From positions 62,001-126,000 of the forward strand of contig NZ_BOOB01000007.1 of the NCBI RefSeq assembly GCF_016863015.1: a DNA stretch of 64,000 bases. Reading direction: 5' to 3'. A program made the position numbers and the translations under genes. This DNA is from Microbispora amethystogenes (GTDB lineage Bacteria; Actinomycetota; Actinomycetes; Streptosporangiales; Streptosporangiaceae). Positions 1 to 14,769 of this stretch are shown here, piece by piece. Below the pieces are notes generated by a model. It did not search any database, was not told where the DNA came from, and was given only the letters and a program-made list of their open reading frames with translations. Each line of letters starts with the position of its first letter. The stretch's first letter is position 1.

Positions 1-2520
<2,520 letters not shown>

Positions 2521-2539
2521 TAGATAATCCCCTTTTGAA

Positions 2540-6013
<3,474 letters not shown>

Positions 6014-6116
6014 CAGATGTCCTTCCGAGGGCTCGCGGACTGACTACACGCACGCCAGACGACCAAGATCAGAGGTTACTCAGAGAAGCGGTCGTCAAAG
6101 GGCAGCGCAAAGGGGC

Positions 6117-6145
6117 AGTGTAGCCGATCGGCATACACCTGTCCA
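6117..6145 (-). promoter_or_regulatory. Probable sigma-70 type promoter of rpoBC
   Basis: Read on the minus strand, TGGACA (6145-6140) and TACACT (6122-6117) are separated by exactly 17 nt. This is close to the housekeeping consensus. It would start a transcript near 6110 with a leader of roughly 95 nt before the TTG start of rpoB. Assignment is by consensus only. Confidence 0.55.
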
Positions 6146-6434
6146 CTCGCTCTCGCTCTGCGCTCCACGTTGCTGGCAGCATCACCCGTCCGCGCCGAAA
6201 CGTCAAGCCCGAGAGCCGACATTTCGCCTAACCGACAGGGGTCACGCTGGGTTTTCCCGCCCTCGGGACCTTAGCGAACGCCGGGGATCCAGTCCCTACC
6301 CGGGACCGGAGACGGGTAACGCTCAGTCACGCGAACGGCCCAACGCTGACCGTGGGTCTACGCTGCCGTGCCCTTGAATACCCATCGGCAAGCATGGTTC
6401 AAACGCGGTCTTTGCTAACAATTTAGCCACGCGC
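6146..6434. other. Non-coding upstream region of rpoB
   Basis: Together with 6014-6116 this is a gene-free stretch of about 420 bases between rpoB and the next gene. No convincing ORF has codon bias here. A second weaker promoter-like pair on the minus strand, TTGAAC (6402-6397) and TATTCA (6380-6375) with a 16-nt spacer, would give a leader of about 350 nt. A long leader upstream of rpoB is common in actinobacteria. No RNA family was recognised in it. Confidence 0.4.
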
Positions 6435-6941
6435 TCACGGGGCGGGCGTGTCCCCCAGGAGGGTCGACAGCCGGGAGGCCCGCCAGCCGTCGCCCTGCGT
6501 CACCATCACCAGACGTGCCCTGCCCTGGCTGACCTGCTGTTTGGGCTCTTCTTCGCCCCCGCCCGACCGTGTCGTGACCATGTTCACGAACAGCAGCACG
6601 CGGACCTCCTCGGGCGTCGCCGACTCCACGCCCGCGGCCGCCACGACGGTCTGCTGGACCGTCCGCCGCTCCCGCGCCTCCGGGCCCAGCGTCGCCGCGA
6701 GCGTGCGGTAGTGCTCGGCCAGCTCCCCGGTCGCGTGGGCGCCCGCCCGCGCCATGTCCCGGTCGATCGTACGGTAGTCGTACGACAGCATGTCGGGCGC
6801 GTACGACCGGGCGGCCGCGAGAGCCTCGCGGGAGGCCGTGTCGGCGGCCTGGAGACGGCGCACGTCGAGCAGCAGCCACACGGCGGCGACGGCCAGCCCC
6901 ACGGCGGCGAGCGCCGGCAGCGCCCGCAGCAGCCGCCTCAC
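6435..6941 (-). CDS. Mce-associated-type membrane protein (168 aa)
   Basis: Small membrane protein with one N-terminal transmembrane helix (about residues 5-22) followed by an extracytoplasmic alpha+beta domain. The pattern DYRTIDRDMARA, then ATGELAEHY, then a final strand with LVMVTQGDGW matches actinobacterial Mce-associated (NTF2-like) proteins. The GTG start at 6941 overlaps the stop of the upstream gene (GTGA), so the two are translationally coupled. No mce transport genes are nearby, so the partner is unknown. Family assignment is by pattern and function is inferred. Confidence 0.75.
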   Translation of the reverse strand: MRRLLRALPALAAVGLAVAAVWLLLDVRRLQAADTASREALAAARSYAPDMLSYDYRTIDRDMARAGAHATGELAEHYRTLAATLGPEARERRTVQQTVVAAAGVESATPEEVRVLLFVNMVTTRSGGGEEEPKQQVSQGRARLVMVTQGDGWRASRLSTLLGDTPAP

Positions 6942-7426
6942 TGCACCAGCTCCGCCCCGGAGACCAGCCACAGGCCCGACGCCTTGGTCACGTCCATCCG
7001 CCACCGGAAGAAGCGCTCCTCGGGCGCGGCCTTCCTGCCGTCCTCCCAGTGGATCACCGCGTCGGCCACGACCAGAACCTGCGCCGTACGCCGGTCTCCG
7101 GCGATGGAGGCGAGCGCGGAGGCCCGCAGGACACCCGTCTGAACGGCCTTGTTCTTCAGCGTGGCGGACCTCAGGGCCGCCTGGTTCGCGGCGTAGCGCG
7201 CCTTCTCCGGGCCGGTGGAGGTGGCCAGCGCGCGTTTGATGTCGTCGTCGATGCGGTGGTGGTCGATCGTCATGAGGCTCACGGCGTGCGCCATGGCGGC
7301 CCGGACGGCCATCTGCCGGTCCTGTGCGGCCGCCTCGGCCTCCGTACGGGCTCCGGCGAGGCGCTGGACCACCAGGGCCAGCGCGACCGCGACGAGGACG
7401 AGCCCGACGGTCAGCGCGCGCCGCAT
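6938..7426 (-). CDS. Mce-associated-type membrane protein (162 aa)
   Basis: Paralogue-like partner of the overlapping downstream gene. An N-terminal transmembrane helix (about residues 4-23) is followed by a coiled stretch and the motif MTIDHHRIDDDIKRAL, then ATSTGPEKARY, the same layout as in the neighbour. It ends with a strand-rich segment (VLVVADAVIHWEDG, then a WRMDV strand). Mce-associated proteins are thought to stabilise or assist Mce lipid transporters in the envelope; here they sit alone between rpoB and rplL. Start ATG at 7426. Confidence 0.75.
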   Translation of the reverse strand: MRRALTVGLVLVAVALALVVQRLAGARTEAEAAAQDRQMAVRAAMAHAVSLMTIDHHRIDDDIKRALATSTGPEKARYAANQAALRSATLKNKAVQTGVLRASALASIAGDRRTAQVLVVADAVIHWEDGRKAAPEERFFRWRMDVTKASGLWLVSGAELVQ

Positions 7427-7557
7427 CCCCGCCCACCTCCCCGAGCACCCGACCGTCTCGGCCTGATCACGTCGCGCCGGATCCTACGCCCCGACCATAG
7501 ATCAACGGGCCCGCCCTGCCCATAGGGTCTCGATTCCGTACGGGCCCGGGCACGCGA

Positions 7558-7598
7558 AAGGGGCGGTCCCATCCGGCACCTGGATGGACCCGCCCCTT
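7558..7598 (-). terminator. Hairpin downstream of rplL
   Basis: Arms 7558-7574 and 7582-7598 pair almost throughout (AAGGGGCGG with the matching CCGCCCCTT, plus CCATCC/GGATGG), loop about 7 nt. It lies 17 nt after the rplL stop. The U-tract is weak (TTTCG), as is usual in high-GC actinobacteria. Confidence 0.6.
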
Positions 7599-7614
7599 CG
7601 GTGAAGCGTGGAGA

Positions 7615-8007
7615 CTACTTGACCGTGACGGTCGCGCCGGCGCCCTCGAGGGCGGCCTTCGCCTTCTCGGCCTGCTCCTTGTTGACCTTGCCGTCGAAGA
7701 CGGGCTTCGGAGCGCCGTCCACGAGGTCCTTGGCCTCCTTGAGGCCCAGGCTCGTCAGGGCCCGGATCTCCTTGATGACCTGGATCTTCTTGTCGCCGGC
7801 GGCCTCGAGGACGACGTCGAACTCGTCCTGCTCCTCGGCCTCCTCGGCGGCGGCGGCGCCACCGGCGGCCGGGGCGGCGGCGACGGCGACCGGCGCGGCG
7901 GCCTTGACGTCGAAGGTCTCCTCGAAGACCTTCACGAAGTCGGACAGCTCAAGGAGAGTCATCTCCTTGAAGGTCTCGAGCAGCTCGTCGGTGCTGAGCT
8001 TCGCCAT
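7615..8007 (-). CDS. rplL: 50S ribosomal protein L7/L12
   Basis: Stalk protein of the large ribosomal subunit, 130 aa, which recruits translational GTPases. The N-terminal dimerisation domain ([13 protein letters not shown]) is followed by a flexible Ala/Gly hinge rich in [11 protein letters not shown] and the C-terminal domain with [20 protein letters not shown] and [15 protein letters not shown], all standard. It follows rplJ after about 80 nt in the usual L10-L12 operon and is followed by a hairpin. Confidence 0.98.
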   Translation of the reverse strand: MAKLSTDELLETFKEMTLLELSDFVKVFEETFDVKAAAPVAVAAAPAAGGAAAAEEAEEQDEFDVVLEAAGDKKIQVIKEIRALTSLGLKEAKDLVDGAPKPVFDGKVNKEQAEKAKAALEGAGATVTVK

Positions 8008-8086
8008 GATGGTGTTCCTCCAGTGGATCTAGCAGAAAACGTGTAAGGGGACCGCGGTGCGCGTTTCCCCCGCCCGCTGCGCGGAC

Positions 8087-8611
8087 CTACTCGCCGGCCT
8101 CTTCGCGCTTGGCGCGCAGAGCCTCGGCCAGTCGAGCCATGGTGGTGGGCAGCGCGGCGAAGGTGGCGGCAGCCTGGGACTGCTTGGCCTTCAGCGCACC
8201 GGCCAGCTTCGCGAGGAGCACCTCACGGGACTCGAGGTCGGCAAGCTTGGTGATCTCGTCGGGGGTCATCGACTTGCCGTCGACGACGCCGCCCTTGATC
8301 ACCAGGAGGGGGTTGGCCTTGGCGAAGTCACGCAGCCCCTTGGCCGCCTCCACCACGTCGCCCTTGACGAACGCGATGGCGGTCGGGCCCTGGAACAGGT
8401 CGTCCAGAGCGGTGATCCCGGCGTTGTTGGCCGCGATCTTGGTCAGCGTGTTCTTCGCCACGGCGAACTTCGCATTCCCACCGAGAGAAACACGCAGCTG
8501 CTTGAGCTGCGCGACGGTGAGACCGCGGTATTCGGTCAGAACGGCGGCGCTGGATCCCTCGAACTCATTCTTGAGCTCGGCGATCGCGACGCTCTTCTCC
8601 GACTTCGCCAT
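8087..8611 (-). CDS. rplJ: 50S ribosomal protein L10
   Basis: Base of the L12 stalk, 174 aa, and the autogenous regulator of the rplJL operon. The ATG start at 8611 was chosen over longer in-frame openings because GGAAGGAGG sits directly upstream and it yields [17 protein letters not shown]. Core motifs [15 protein letters not shown] and AKNTLTKIA are typical. The 5' leader carries an L10-type regulatory RNA (see 8700-8800). Confidence 0.98.
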   Translation of the reverse strand: MAKSEKSVAIAELKNEFEGSSAAVLTEYRGLTVAQLKQLRVSLGGNAKFAVAKNTLTKIAANNAGITALDDLFQGPTAIAFVKGDVVEAAKGLRDFAKANPLLVIKGGVVDGKSMTPDEITKLADLESREVLLAKLAGALKAKQSQAAATFAALPTTMARLAEALRAKREEAGE

Positions 8612-8659
8612 GGGCCTCCTTCCAGATGTGCCGCCGGCGGAAGGCCCTCGGAAAACAGA

Positions 8660-8688
8660 CAAGCCCCGGCGCAGGCGCACGGGGCTTG
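8660..8688 (-). terminator. Attenuator-like hairpin in the rplJ leader
   Basis: CAAGCCCC (minus strand 8688-8681) pairs perfectly with GGGGCTTG (8667-8660) around a 13-nt loop and is followed by TCTGTTTTC. This has the form of an intrinsic terminator placed between the L10 leader and the rplJ RBS, so it may attenuate rplJL transcription. Confidence 0.5.
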
Positions 8689-8699
8689 GGCAGACGTCA

Positions 8700-8800
8700 C
8701 ACGTCTTCAAGCGTCTCCACACCTACGCGGGCCGTCCACTCACGTGGATCCTTCAGTCATCGGGCTGCACGCCCGGCGACGACCGGCGGTCTTCGGCAGG
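8700..8800 (-). ncRNA. Ribosomal protein L10 leader RNA
   Basis: On the minus strand the leader contains CCGAAGACCGCCGGT (from 8796), a stem with CGCCGGGCG / GCAGCCCG, then TGAAGGATCCACGTGAG and GGACGGCCCGCGTAGGTG (ending near 8719). This order matches the L10 leader of actinobacterial rplJ operons, where L10 or L10(L12)4 binds to repress its own operon. Called by recall of the conserved segments, not by a covariance model. Confidence 0.7.
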
Positions 8801-8804
8801 AGAC

Positions 8805-8834
8805 AGACTACGTTGTCAACCGTCAGGACGGCAA
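8805..8834 (-). promoter_or_regulatory. Possible promoter of the rplJ leader
   Basis: TTGCCG (8834-8829) and TAGTCT (8810-8805) on the minus strand, spacer 18 nt, lie so that transcription would begin at about 8798, exactly where the L10 leader motif starts. Partly inside the 3' end of the lipoprotein gene. Confidence 0.4.
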
Positions 8835-9662
8835 ATCGGCGGTGGCGCGCTGCGGCAGCTCGCCCACCTGGTCGGCCGCCGGCGCCTTGATGGAGACCGG
8901 CTCGTTGAACGACTTGAACATCGCCGTGGCCTTGAAGGTGCCCGCGTCCGGCTTGCCGCCGTTCAGCTCGACCTTCCGCGGCAGGCCCTGGGCGTCGATC
9001 CACGCGTCGAACTTGACGTCCTTGGCGCCGGCCAGCTCACCGCGCAGCTGCGAGCGCTGGTCGTCGGACAGCTGCTTGACCGCCTCGTCCACCGGGAACG
9101 TGCCCGAGTAGTGGGTCGTGTCCACCCCGCCGACCTGCTCGCTGCCCACCGACTTGACGTCCTTGGACGCCGTGAGCAGGGCGGTGCTGGTCTTCAGGTC
9201 GAACTGCCGGGCCTGGGCGAGGTACTGGTCGACGTCCACGCCCGCCTGCGAGCCGAGCTGCTTCAGGTCGAGCCTGATGTACGGCTTGGTCGCGCCCAGC
9301 AGGTTCTTGAGCATGTCGACCTTCACGTACGCCACTTCGCCGTCGACGATGACGCGCACGCCGCCGGGCAGGTTCTGGCCGTTGAACGACACCTGGCTCA
9401 GGTTGATGTCCGTGGCGACCTGCGGGCTCTTCTGGTAGAGCATCGTGCCCTGCACGAGCCCCGCCTGGGCGCCCTTGGCGTCGGTGACGTTCACCACGAG
9501 ATCCGCGGCGTAGGTGTTGACGTCGTCGGCCTTCTGCGCGCTCTGCTGCAGGACCTCGGACGCCGAGAGCGTGACGTTCTCGAGAGACGGAGTCGCGGTC
9601 GTCCCGCAGCCCGCGACCGTGATCGCGGCAACCGCCCCCGCGGCCACTAGTAGTCGTCGCAT
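8823..9662 (-). CDS. LppX/LprG-type lipoprotein
   Basis: Exported lipoprotein of 279 aa. The signal peptide ends in the lipobox VAGC (Cys19 is the acylated residue). The remainder is a single mixed alpha/beta domain resembling the LppX_LprAFG fold, which in mycobacteria binds and shuttles lipids in the envelope. Segments such as LVQGTMLYQKSPQVATDI and FDAWIDAQGLPRKVEL are typical of this group. It sits between rplJL and rplKA, a position often occupied by such a lipoprotein in actinomycetes. ATG start at 9662 with AAAGGGATGG upstream. The ligand is unknown. Confidence 0.85.
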   Translation of the reverse strand: MRRLLVAAGAVAAITVAGCGTTATPSLENVTLSASEVLQQSAQKADDVNTYAADLVVNVTDAKGAQAGLVQGTMLYQKSPQVATDINLSQVSFNGQNLPGGVRVIVDGEVAYVKVDMLKNLLGATKPYIRLDLKQLGSQAGVDVDQYLAQARQFDLKTSTALLTASKDVKSVGSEQVGGVDTTHYSGTFPVDEAVKQLSDDQRSQLRGELAGAKDVKFDAWIDAQGLPRKVELNGGKPDAGTFKATAMFKSFNEPVSIKAPAADQVGELPQRATADLPS

Positions 9663-9789
9663 TTTTCCATCCCTTTCTGGGTTCCCCCTTTACCTGCCCT
9701 TGACCCTATTCGCCTAACGCCCTATGTGCGCCGCCCCTGTCGCAACCCTCATGACATGTGCACGAAACCTGCACATAGACAGACAGACA

Positions 9790-9823
9790 GAAGCCCCCGC
9801 CCGATGTCCCGGGCGGGGGCTTC
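9790..9823 (-). terminator. Terminator of the rplKA operon
   Basis: Perfect 14-bp stem (9790-9803 with 9810-9823; GAAGCCCCCGCCCG and its complement), 6-nt loop, followed on the minus strand by TGTCTGTCTG. It lies 38 nt after the rplA stop. Confidence 0.85.
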
Positions 9824-9861
9824 TGTCAGGCTCGGCGGCCTGTCCGGCCGTCGTGGAACGG

Positions 9862-10575
9862 TCAGGCGTCGATCTCGGCGGTCATCGCCCGCGTCACGTT
9901 CGGGTCGACCGGGATGCCGGGGCCCATGGACGTGGTGAAGGTGACCTTCTTGAGGTAGCGGCCCTTGGCGGCCGACGGCTTGAGACGAAGCACCTCGTCC
10001 AGCGCGGCGGCGTAGTTCTCCACCAGCTGGCGGTCGTCGAAGGACGCCTTGCCGATGATGAAGTGCAGGTTCGCGTGCCGGTCGACCCGGAACTCGATCT
10101 TGCCGCCCTTGATGTCGGTCACGGCCTTGGCCACGGCCGGCGTCACGGTGCCGGTCTTGGGGTTCGGCATGAGGCCACGGGGGCCGAGCACGCGGCCCAG
10201 GCGGCCGACCTTGCCCATCATGTCCGGCGTCGCGACGACCGCGTCGAAGTCCAGACGGCCCTTCGACACCTCGTCGATCAGCTCGTCGGAGCCGACGATG
10301 TCGGCGCCCGCCGCGCGGGCCTCCTCGGCACGGTCACCGGTCGCGAAGACCAGGACCCGGGCGGTCTTGCCGGTGCCGTGCGGGAGGTTGACGGTGCCGC
10401 GGACCATCTGGTCGGCCTTGCGCGGGTCGACGCCCAGCCGCAGGGCCACCTCGACGGTGGCGTCGAACTTCGTGGTCGCGGTCTTCTTGGCCAGCCGCAC
10501 GCCCTCGAGGGGGGCGTACAGGGCCGCGCGGTCGACCTCGGCCGCCGCGTTCTTCCAGCTCTTGCTGCGCTTCAC
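9862..10575 (-). CDS. rplA: 50S ribosomal protein L1
   Basis: L1-stalk protein of 237 aa that takes part in E-site tRNA release and often represses its own operon. Recognised by [31 protein letters not shown] and the signature [16 protein letters not shown]. It follows rplK by 74 nt and ends in a strong terminator. Confidence 0.98.
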   Translation of the reverse strand: MKRSKSWKNAAAEVDRAALYAPLEGVRLAKKTATTKFDATVEVALRLGVDPRKADQMVRGTVNLPHGTGKTARVLVFATGDRAEEARAAGADIVGSDELIDEVSKGRLDFDAVVATPDMMGKVGRLGRVLGPRGLMPNPKTGTVTPAVAKAVTDIKGGKIEFRVDRHANLHFIIGKASFDDRQLVENYAAALDEVLRLKPSAAKGRYLKKVTFTTSMGPGIPVDPNVTRAMTAEIDA

Positions 10576-10649
10576 TTCGTACTCCTAAGGAGATCGTGGT
10601 CCGGGCCGCGCCTCGGCCCTCCCACAGCGTTCGAATTCGCCGGTGAGAG

Positions 10650-11081
10650 TCAGTCGGCGATGGTGATGCCCATGGAGCGGGCGGTGCCGGCGATGATCTT
10701 CTCGGCGGCCTCGACGTCGTTGGCGTTGAGGTCCTGCATCTTGGTCTCGGCGATCTGGCGAAGCTGCTCGCGCGTCAGCTTGCCCACCTTGTCCTTGTGC
10801 GGGTTCGCGCTGCCCTTCTGCAGACCGGCGGCCTTCTTGATCAGCTCAGGCGCCGGCGGCGTCTTCGTGATGAAGGTGAAGCTGCGGTCTTCGAAGATGG
10901 TGATCTCGACGGGGATGATGTTGCCCCGCTGGGCCTCCGTCGCAGCGTTGTACTGCTTGACGAAGTCCATGATGTTGACGCCGTGCGGACCGAGCGCGGT
11001 ACCGACCGGCGGCGCGGGGGTGGCCTGGCCAGCGGGAAGCTGGACCTTCACCAGGGCCGCGACTTTCTTCTTTGGAGGCAT
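10650..11081 (-). CDS. rplK: 50S ribosomal protein L11
   Basis: Component of the GTPase-associated centre, 143 aa; it binds 23S rRNA and is the contact site of thiopeptide antibiotics. Characteristic parts are [20 protein letters not shown], the proline-rich hinge region [15 protein letters not shown] and the C-terminal RNA-binding domain ending [12 protein letters not shown]. First gene of rplK-rplA, separated from nusG by a hairpin. Confidence 0.98.
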   Translation of the reverse strand: MPPKKKVAALVKVQLPAGQATPAPPVGTALGPHGVNIMDFVKQYNAATEAQRGNIIPVEITIFEDRSFTFITKTPPAPELIKKAAGLQKGSANPHKDKVGKLTREQLRQIAETKMQDLNANDVEAAEKIIAGTARSMGITIAD

Positions 11082-11114
11082 TAGTCCTTCTCCGGGTCCT
11101 TGGTCCTACAAAAG

Positions 11115-11148
11115 CCTCACGGCACGCCGGAACACGGCGTGCGTGAGG
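11115..11148 (-). terminator. Hairpin between nusG and rplK
   Basis: GCACGCCG/CGGCGTGC plus CCTCAC/GTGAGG form a 14-bp stem with one bulged base and a 5-nt loop. On the minus strand it is followed by CTTTTGT, so it looks like a terminator or partial attenuator separating secE-nusG from rplK-rplA. Confidence 0.7.
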
Positions 11149-11174
11149 ACGGCTATCGAGTCTACGCGAGCCGG

Positions 11175-11963
11175 TCAGATCTTCGAGACCTGGTTGAACG
11201 ACAGCTCAACCGGGGTCTCCCGGCCGAAGATCGAGACGAGGACCTTGAGCTTCTGCGACTCGGCACTGATCTCGCTCACCGTGGCCGGCAGCGTGGCGAA
11301 CGGCCCGTCCATGACGGTGACCGACTCGCCGACCTCGAAGTCGACGGTCGCGGTGGCCGTCTTGGCCGCGGCCTTCTTGACTTCCTCGGACGGCTCCGGG
11401 GCGAGCAGCTTGGCGACCTCGTCGAGGTTCAGCGGGCTCGGCTTGTTCGACAGCCCGACGAAGCCGGTCACACCGGGCGTGTTGCGCACGGCGGCCCAGG
11501 ACTCGTCGGACAGCTCCATCCGGACCAGCACGTAGCCGGGGAGCACCCGCTCCTTGATCGGAGTCTTCTTGCCACCCTTGAACTCGGTGATCGTGTGGGT
11601 CGGCACCTCGACCTGGAAGATGAAGTCCTCCATGTTGAGGGACCCGATACGGCTCTCGATGTTCTGCTTCACGCGGTTCTCGTAACCGGCGTAGGAGTGG
11701 ATGACGTACCACTCGCCGAACTGACCGCGAAGCTGACGCTTGAACTCCTCGACCGGGTCGACATCGGGGAGGACGTCGCCGTCCTCGTCGACCTGCGCGG
11801 CGTCGACCTCTTCGGCGGCCTCGGCCGAGTCTTCGCCGCCGTCACCGCCGTCAGAGTCGGCGGCCGTGGTCTCCTCGACCTCTTCTACGGCCTCGTCCTG
11901 CTCGGTGCCCCACTCGTCATGCTCGTCATGGGAGCGGTCGGCCGGCATCGGGGACTCGGACAC
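11175..11963 (-). CDS. nusG: Transcription termination/antitermination factor NusG
   Basis: RNA polymerase elongation factor, 262 aa. An acidic, probably disordered N-terminal extension of about 80 residues (Glu/Asp rich) is typical of actinobacterial NusG. It is followed by the NGN domain ([20 protein letters not shown], then [12 protein letters not shown]) and the C-terminal KOW domain ([20 protein letters not shown]). Preceded by secE with a 56-nt gap, as in most bacteria. Confidence 0.97.
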   Translation of the reverse strand: MSESPMPADRSHDEHDEWGTEQDEAVEEVEETTAADSDGGDGGEDSAEAAEEVDAAQVDEDGDVLPDVDPVEEFKRQLRGQFGEWYVIHSYAGYENRVKQNIESRIGSLNMEDFIFQVEVPTHTITEFKGGKKTPIKERVLPGYVLVRMELSDESWAAVRNTPGVTGFVGLSNKPSPLNLDEVAKLLAPEPSEEVKKAAAKTATATVDFEVGESVTVMDGPFATLPATVSEISAESQKLKVLVSIFGRETPVELSFNQVSKI

Positions 11964-12019
11964 GGGACTCTTCCTTCTTCGCTTGGTGTCGTGGACGTGC
12001 TAAGACGTCTCGGGCCGGA

Positions 12020-12277
12020 TCAGGATCCGCCGAAGACCCACAGCACAGCCTTACCCAGCACGGTGTCGATCCCGAAAACGAGCGCAACCATAATCACGAC
12101 GAAGACCAGGACGACCACCGTGTACGAGATCAGCTCAGTGCGCCTCGGCCAGATGACCTTACGCAGCTCGGCGACGACCTGCCGGTAGAACAGAGCGGGC
12201 GAGGTACGCCTTGCCTTCTTCTCGCCGGTTGGCTTACCGGGCTTTCCAGCGGTCTCGCCGCGGGTGTCGATCGCCAC
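12020..12277 (-). CDS. secE: Preprotein translocase subunit SecE
   Basis: Small essential component of the SecYEG channel, 85 aa in this reading. A basic cytoplasmic N-terminus leads to the conserved amphipathic helix (FYRQVVAELRKVIWPRRTEL) and one transmembrane helix (about residues 50-72, TVVVLVFVVIMVALVFGI). I chose GTG at 12277, preceded by AGGTGAGG; another GTG at 12286 is possible. The gene begins about 77 nt after the tRNA-Trp gene. Confidence 0.93.
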   Translation of the reverse strand: MAIDTRGETAGKPGKPTGEKKARRTSPALFYRQVVAELRKVIWPRRTELISYTVVVLVFVVIMVALVFGIDTVLGKAVLWVFGGS

Positions 12278-12353
12278 AGTCCTCACCTGATCCGTCGTGT
12301 CCGTCGCAGCTTGCGGCGCGCTTTCACGCCATTGTTGCGCGGACCGCACTCCG

Positions 12354-12426
12354 CAGGGCACGAGGGACTCGAACCCCCAACCGCCGGTTTTGGAGACCGG
12401 TGCGCTACCAATTGCGCTAGTGCCCT
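12354..12426 (-). tRNA. tRNA-Trp (anticodon CCA)
   Basis: 73-nt cloverleaf. Acceptor stem AGGGCAC/GTGCCCT, D arm GCGCAATTGGTAGCGC, anticodon arm CCGGTCTCCAAAACCGG with CCA in the loop, T arm GGGGGTTCGAGTCCCTC, discriminator G. The 3' CCA is not encoded. Its place just upstream of secE-nusG is conserved in actinobacteria. Confidence 0.97.
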
Positions 12427-12660
12427 AGGCCGTGCACCACGATACCCGAGAAACGCGTTGACGCATCCGTCCGTCTCTCACGTGGCCCACTAGTCGGTGA
12501 AGTGTACGCGGGAATCACCACTGCGTCGAACCGGAACGCTCGCCCGCCGTCCGGAGACGGTCCGGCGCCGCTCCGGCCCGGGCTCAAAGTTACCGTGCGG
12601 ACGCGTCCGCGGGCCGGATATGGATGCGAAACCGCGCGGCGCGTCTGGAACGATGGAGGC

Positions 12661-13866
12661 ATGACCCGACCTCGCATCTCCGCACGTATTTCCGCGATCT
12701 CCGAGTCCGCGACTCTGGCCGTGGACGCCAAGGCCAAGGCGATGAAGGCGGCCGGTCGGCCGGTCATCGGCTTCGGCGCCGGCGAGCCCGACTTCCCGAC
12801 GCCCGGCTACATCGTCGAGGCGGCCGTCGAGGCGTGCCGGAACCCCCGGTTCCACAAGTACACGCCCGCCGGAGGCCTGCCCGAGCTCAGGCAGGCGATC
12901 GCCGACAAGACGCTGCGCGACAGCGGGTTCCGGGTCGAGGCCGCCCAGGTCCTGGTGACCAACGGCGGCAAGCAGGCGGTCTACGAGGCGTTCGCCACGC
13001 TGCTCGACCCCGGTGACGAGGTGCTGGTCGTGGCGCCGTACTGGACGACGTACCCGGAGGCGATCAAGCTCGCGGGCGGCGTCCAGGTCGACGTCGTCAC
13101 CGACGAGACGACCGGTTACCTCGCCTCGGTCGAGCAGCTGGAGGAGAAGCTGACCGACCGCACGAAGGTGCTGCTGTTCGTGTCGCCGTCCAACCCGACG
13201 GGGGCCGTCTACTCCCCCGCCCAGGTCGAGGAGATCGGCCGCTGGGCGCTGGACAAGGGCCTGTGGGTCGTCACCGACGAGATCTACGAGCACCTGGTCT
13301 ACGGCGAGGCGGAGTTCTCCAGCATCGCCACCGCCGTGCCCGAGCTGCGGGACCGGGTCGTCGTGCTGAACGGCGTGGCCAAGACGTACGCGATGACCGG
13401 CTGGCGGGTGGGCTGGCTGATCGGCCCGTCCGACGTGGTCAAGGCGGCCACCAACCTGCAGTCCCACGCCACCTCGAACGTCTCCAACGTCGCGCAGGCC
13501 GCCGCCCTCGCCGCGGTCTCCGGCGACCTGTCCGCCGTCGCCGAGATGCGCACGGCCTTCGACCGGCGCCGCCAGACCATGGTCCGGATGCTCAACGAGA
13601 TCCCCGGCGTGGTCTGCCCCGAGCCGTTCGGCGCGTTCTACGCGTACCCGTCGGTGAAGGCGCTGCTCGGCAAGGAGATCCGCGGCAGGCGCCCGGCGTC
13701 GTCGGCCGAGCTGGCCGAGCTCATCCTGGAGGAGGCCGAGGTCGCGCTGGTGCCCGGTGAGGCCTTCGGCACCCCGGGCTACTTCCGCCTCTCCTACTCC
13801 CTGGGCGACGACGACCTGGCCGAGGGTGTCAGCCGGGTTGCCAAGCTCCTGTCCGAGGCGCACTAG
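12661..13866 (+). CDS. PLP-dependent aspartate-type aminotransferase
   Basis: Class I/II aminotransferase of 401 aa, most like the AspC/1-beta group that transfers amino groups between aspartate and 2-oxoglutarate. Seen: substrate and PLP elements [41 protein letters not shown], and the PLP Lys in [15 protein letters not shown]. The C-terminal Arg motif FRLSYSL binds the substrate carboxylate. The ATG at 12661 was chosen over earlier in-frame starts because ATGGAGGC precedes it directly. Exact substrate range is inferred. Confidence 0.9.
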   Translation: MTRPRISARISAISESATLAVDAKAKAMKAAGRPVIGFGAGEPDFPTPGYIVEAAVEACRNPRFHKYTPAGGLPELRQAIADKTLRDSGFRVEAAQVLVTNGGKQAVYEAFATLLDPGDEVLVVAPYWTTYPEAIKLAGGVQVDVVTDETTGYLASVEQLEEKLTDRTKVLLFVSPSNPTGAVYSPAQVEEIGRWALDKGLWVVTDEIYEHLVYGEAEFSSIATAVPELRDRVVVLNGVAKTYAMTGWRVGWLIGPSDVVKAATNLQSHATSNVSNVAQAAALAAVSGDLSAVAEMRTAFDRRRQTMVRMLNEIPGVVCPEPFGAFYAYPSVKALLGKEIRGRRPASSAELAELILEEAEVALVPGEAFGTPGYFRLSYSLGDDDLAEGVSRVAKLLSEAH

Positions 13867-13894
13867 GACCTCGCCCACCTGGGCTCACCCGGCA

Positions 13895-13932
13895 CGAAGG
13901 CCCGGCCCCCGCCACGCGGGACCGGGCCTTCG
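13895..13932 (+). terminator. Terminator after the aminotransferase gene
   Basis: Perfect 11-bp stem CGAAGGCCCGG (13895-13905) / CCGGGCCTTCG (13922-13932) with a 16-nt loop, starting 29 nt after the stop codon. Confidence 0.7.
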
Positions 13933-13982
13933 CCATGCCGGCGATCAGGTGAACGACGGCTTGCAAACCGCCGTGGACGCGT

Positions 13983-14624
13983 TCAGGACCAGAGGACGCA
14001 GATGGGCGCCGCGACGATCTTGTCGTCCATTTCGATCACGCGCGGACCGGTGTGCAGCACGACACCGGCGACGAAGCGATCGCCCAGTTCGTCCCGCAAC
14101 CACCGCAGGTGCTTCGCGTCGTCGTGGCGAGGGGTGGCGGTGGCCTTGACCTCGACCCCGATCACTCGTCCCATGCCGAGCTCCAGAATGATGTCGACCT
14201 CGTGCCGTCCCTGGTCCTGCCGCAAGTGGTAGATGCGGGGCCGGCTGTCGCACACCGGTGCCTCCGCGCGTAGCTGCTGAACCACGAAGGTGTCGAGCAA
14301 CCGGCCGAGCAGATCGCCGTCGCGGAGGACCGCTCGTTCGTCCACCCGCAGCAGGGCCGCGACCAGGGCAGGGTCGACGAGATAGCGCTTGGACCCGCGG
14401 TAGCAGGACCGGCTCCGGGAGCCGGCCCAGGGCCGCATCCGGATCGGCGAGAAAGGCGGCGTTCTCCCTGTCCCGGTCAAGCCGCACCACGGTCTCGACG
14501 TGCCGGATGGCCGTGGTGATCTTGCCCGTGGCTCGTGGGCCGACCAGCATGATCGCGGGTAGCGTCTGGAAGAGGCGTCGATAATCGGATCCACCATGCT
14601 CGGGATGTAGGAATCACGGCGCAC
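13983..14624 (-). pseudogene. Decayed AAA/DUF4143 ATPase gene
   Basis: Remains of an AAA_14 + DUF4143 ATPase. A start with YIPSMVDPIID is followed in another frame by RRLFQTLPAIMLVGPRATGK (Walker A) and FLADPDAALGRLPEPVLL. It then jumps to the C-terminal DUF4143 part (VDERAVLRDGDLLGRLLDTF, then HEVDIILELG and VIGVEVKAT). The central segment with Walker B and the sensor region is absent, and at least two frame changes are needed to join the pieces. A normal member has about 400 residues. Best read as a pseudogene with frameshifts and an internal deletion. Confidence 0.8.
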
Positions 14625-14640
14625 GCAGGCACATTACCGA

Positions 14641-14695
14641 TTTGACCCAGCCGGCAGTACCAATCTCCCCCAGCTGCCAGTACAACTTTGACCCA
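14641..14695. repeat. Short repeats resembling an IS end
   Basis: TTTGACCCA occurs at 14641-14649 and again at 14687-14695. Between them GGCAGTAC (14653-14660) and GCCAGTAC (14676-14683) are a near repeat. Spaced terminal repeats of this style are typical of IS21-like ends. No transposase is nearby, so this may be a remnant that accompanies the decayed gene. Confidence 0.35.
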
Positions 14696-14733
14696 CGTCG
14701 CGATGCGACATCGACCCAACGGGGTGCGGGTGA

Positions 14734-14759
14734 CGCCTCCGGCTTGGGGGCCGGAGGCG
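14734..14759 (-). terminator. Terminator after the PASTA protein gene
   Basis: 10-bp perfect stem CGCCTCCGGC / GCCGGAGGCG (14734-14743 and 14750-14759), 6-nt loop, directly after the stop of the minus-strand gene that ends at 14770. Confidence 0.65.
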
Positions 14760-14769
14760 GGGTGGGGTG

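Noticed and set aside
13945-14550. Intact 201-codon ORF over the DUF4143 remains
   Set aside because: Only its first ~60 codons match the family; the rest is out of frame with the DUF4143 part, which is read in another frame.
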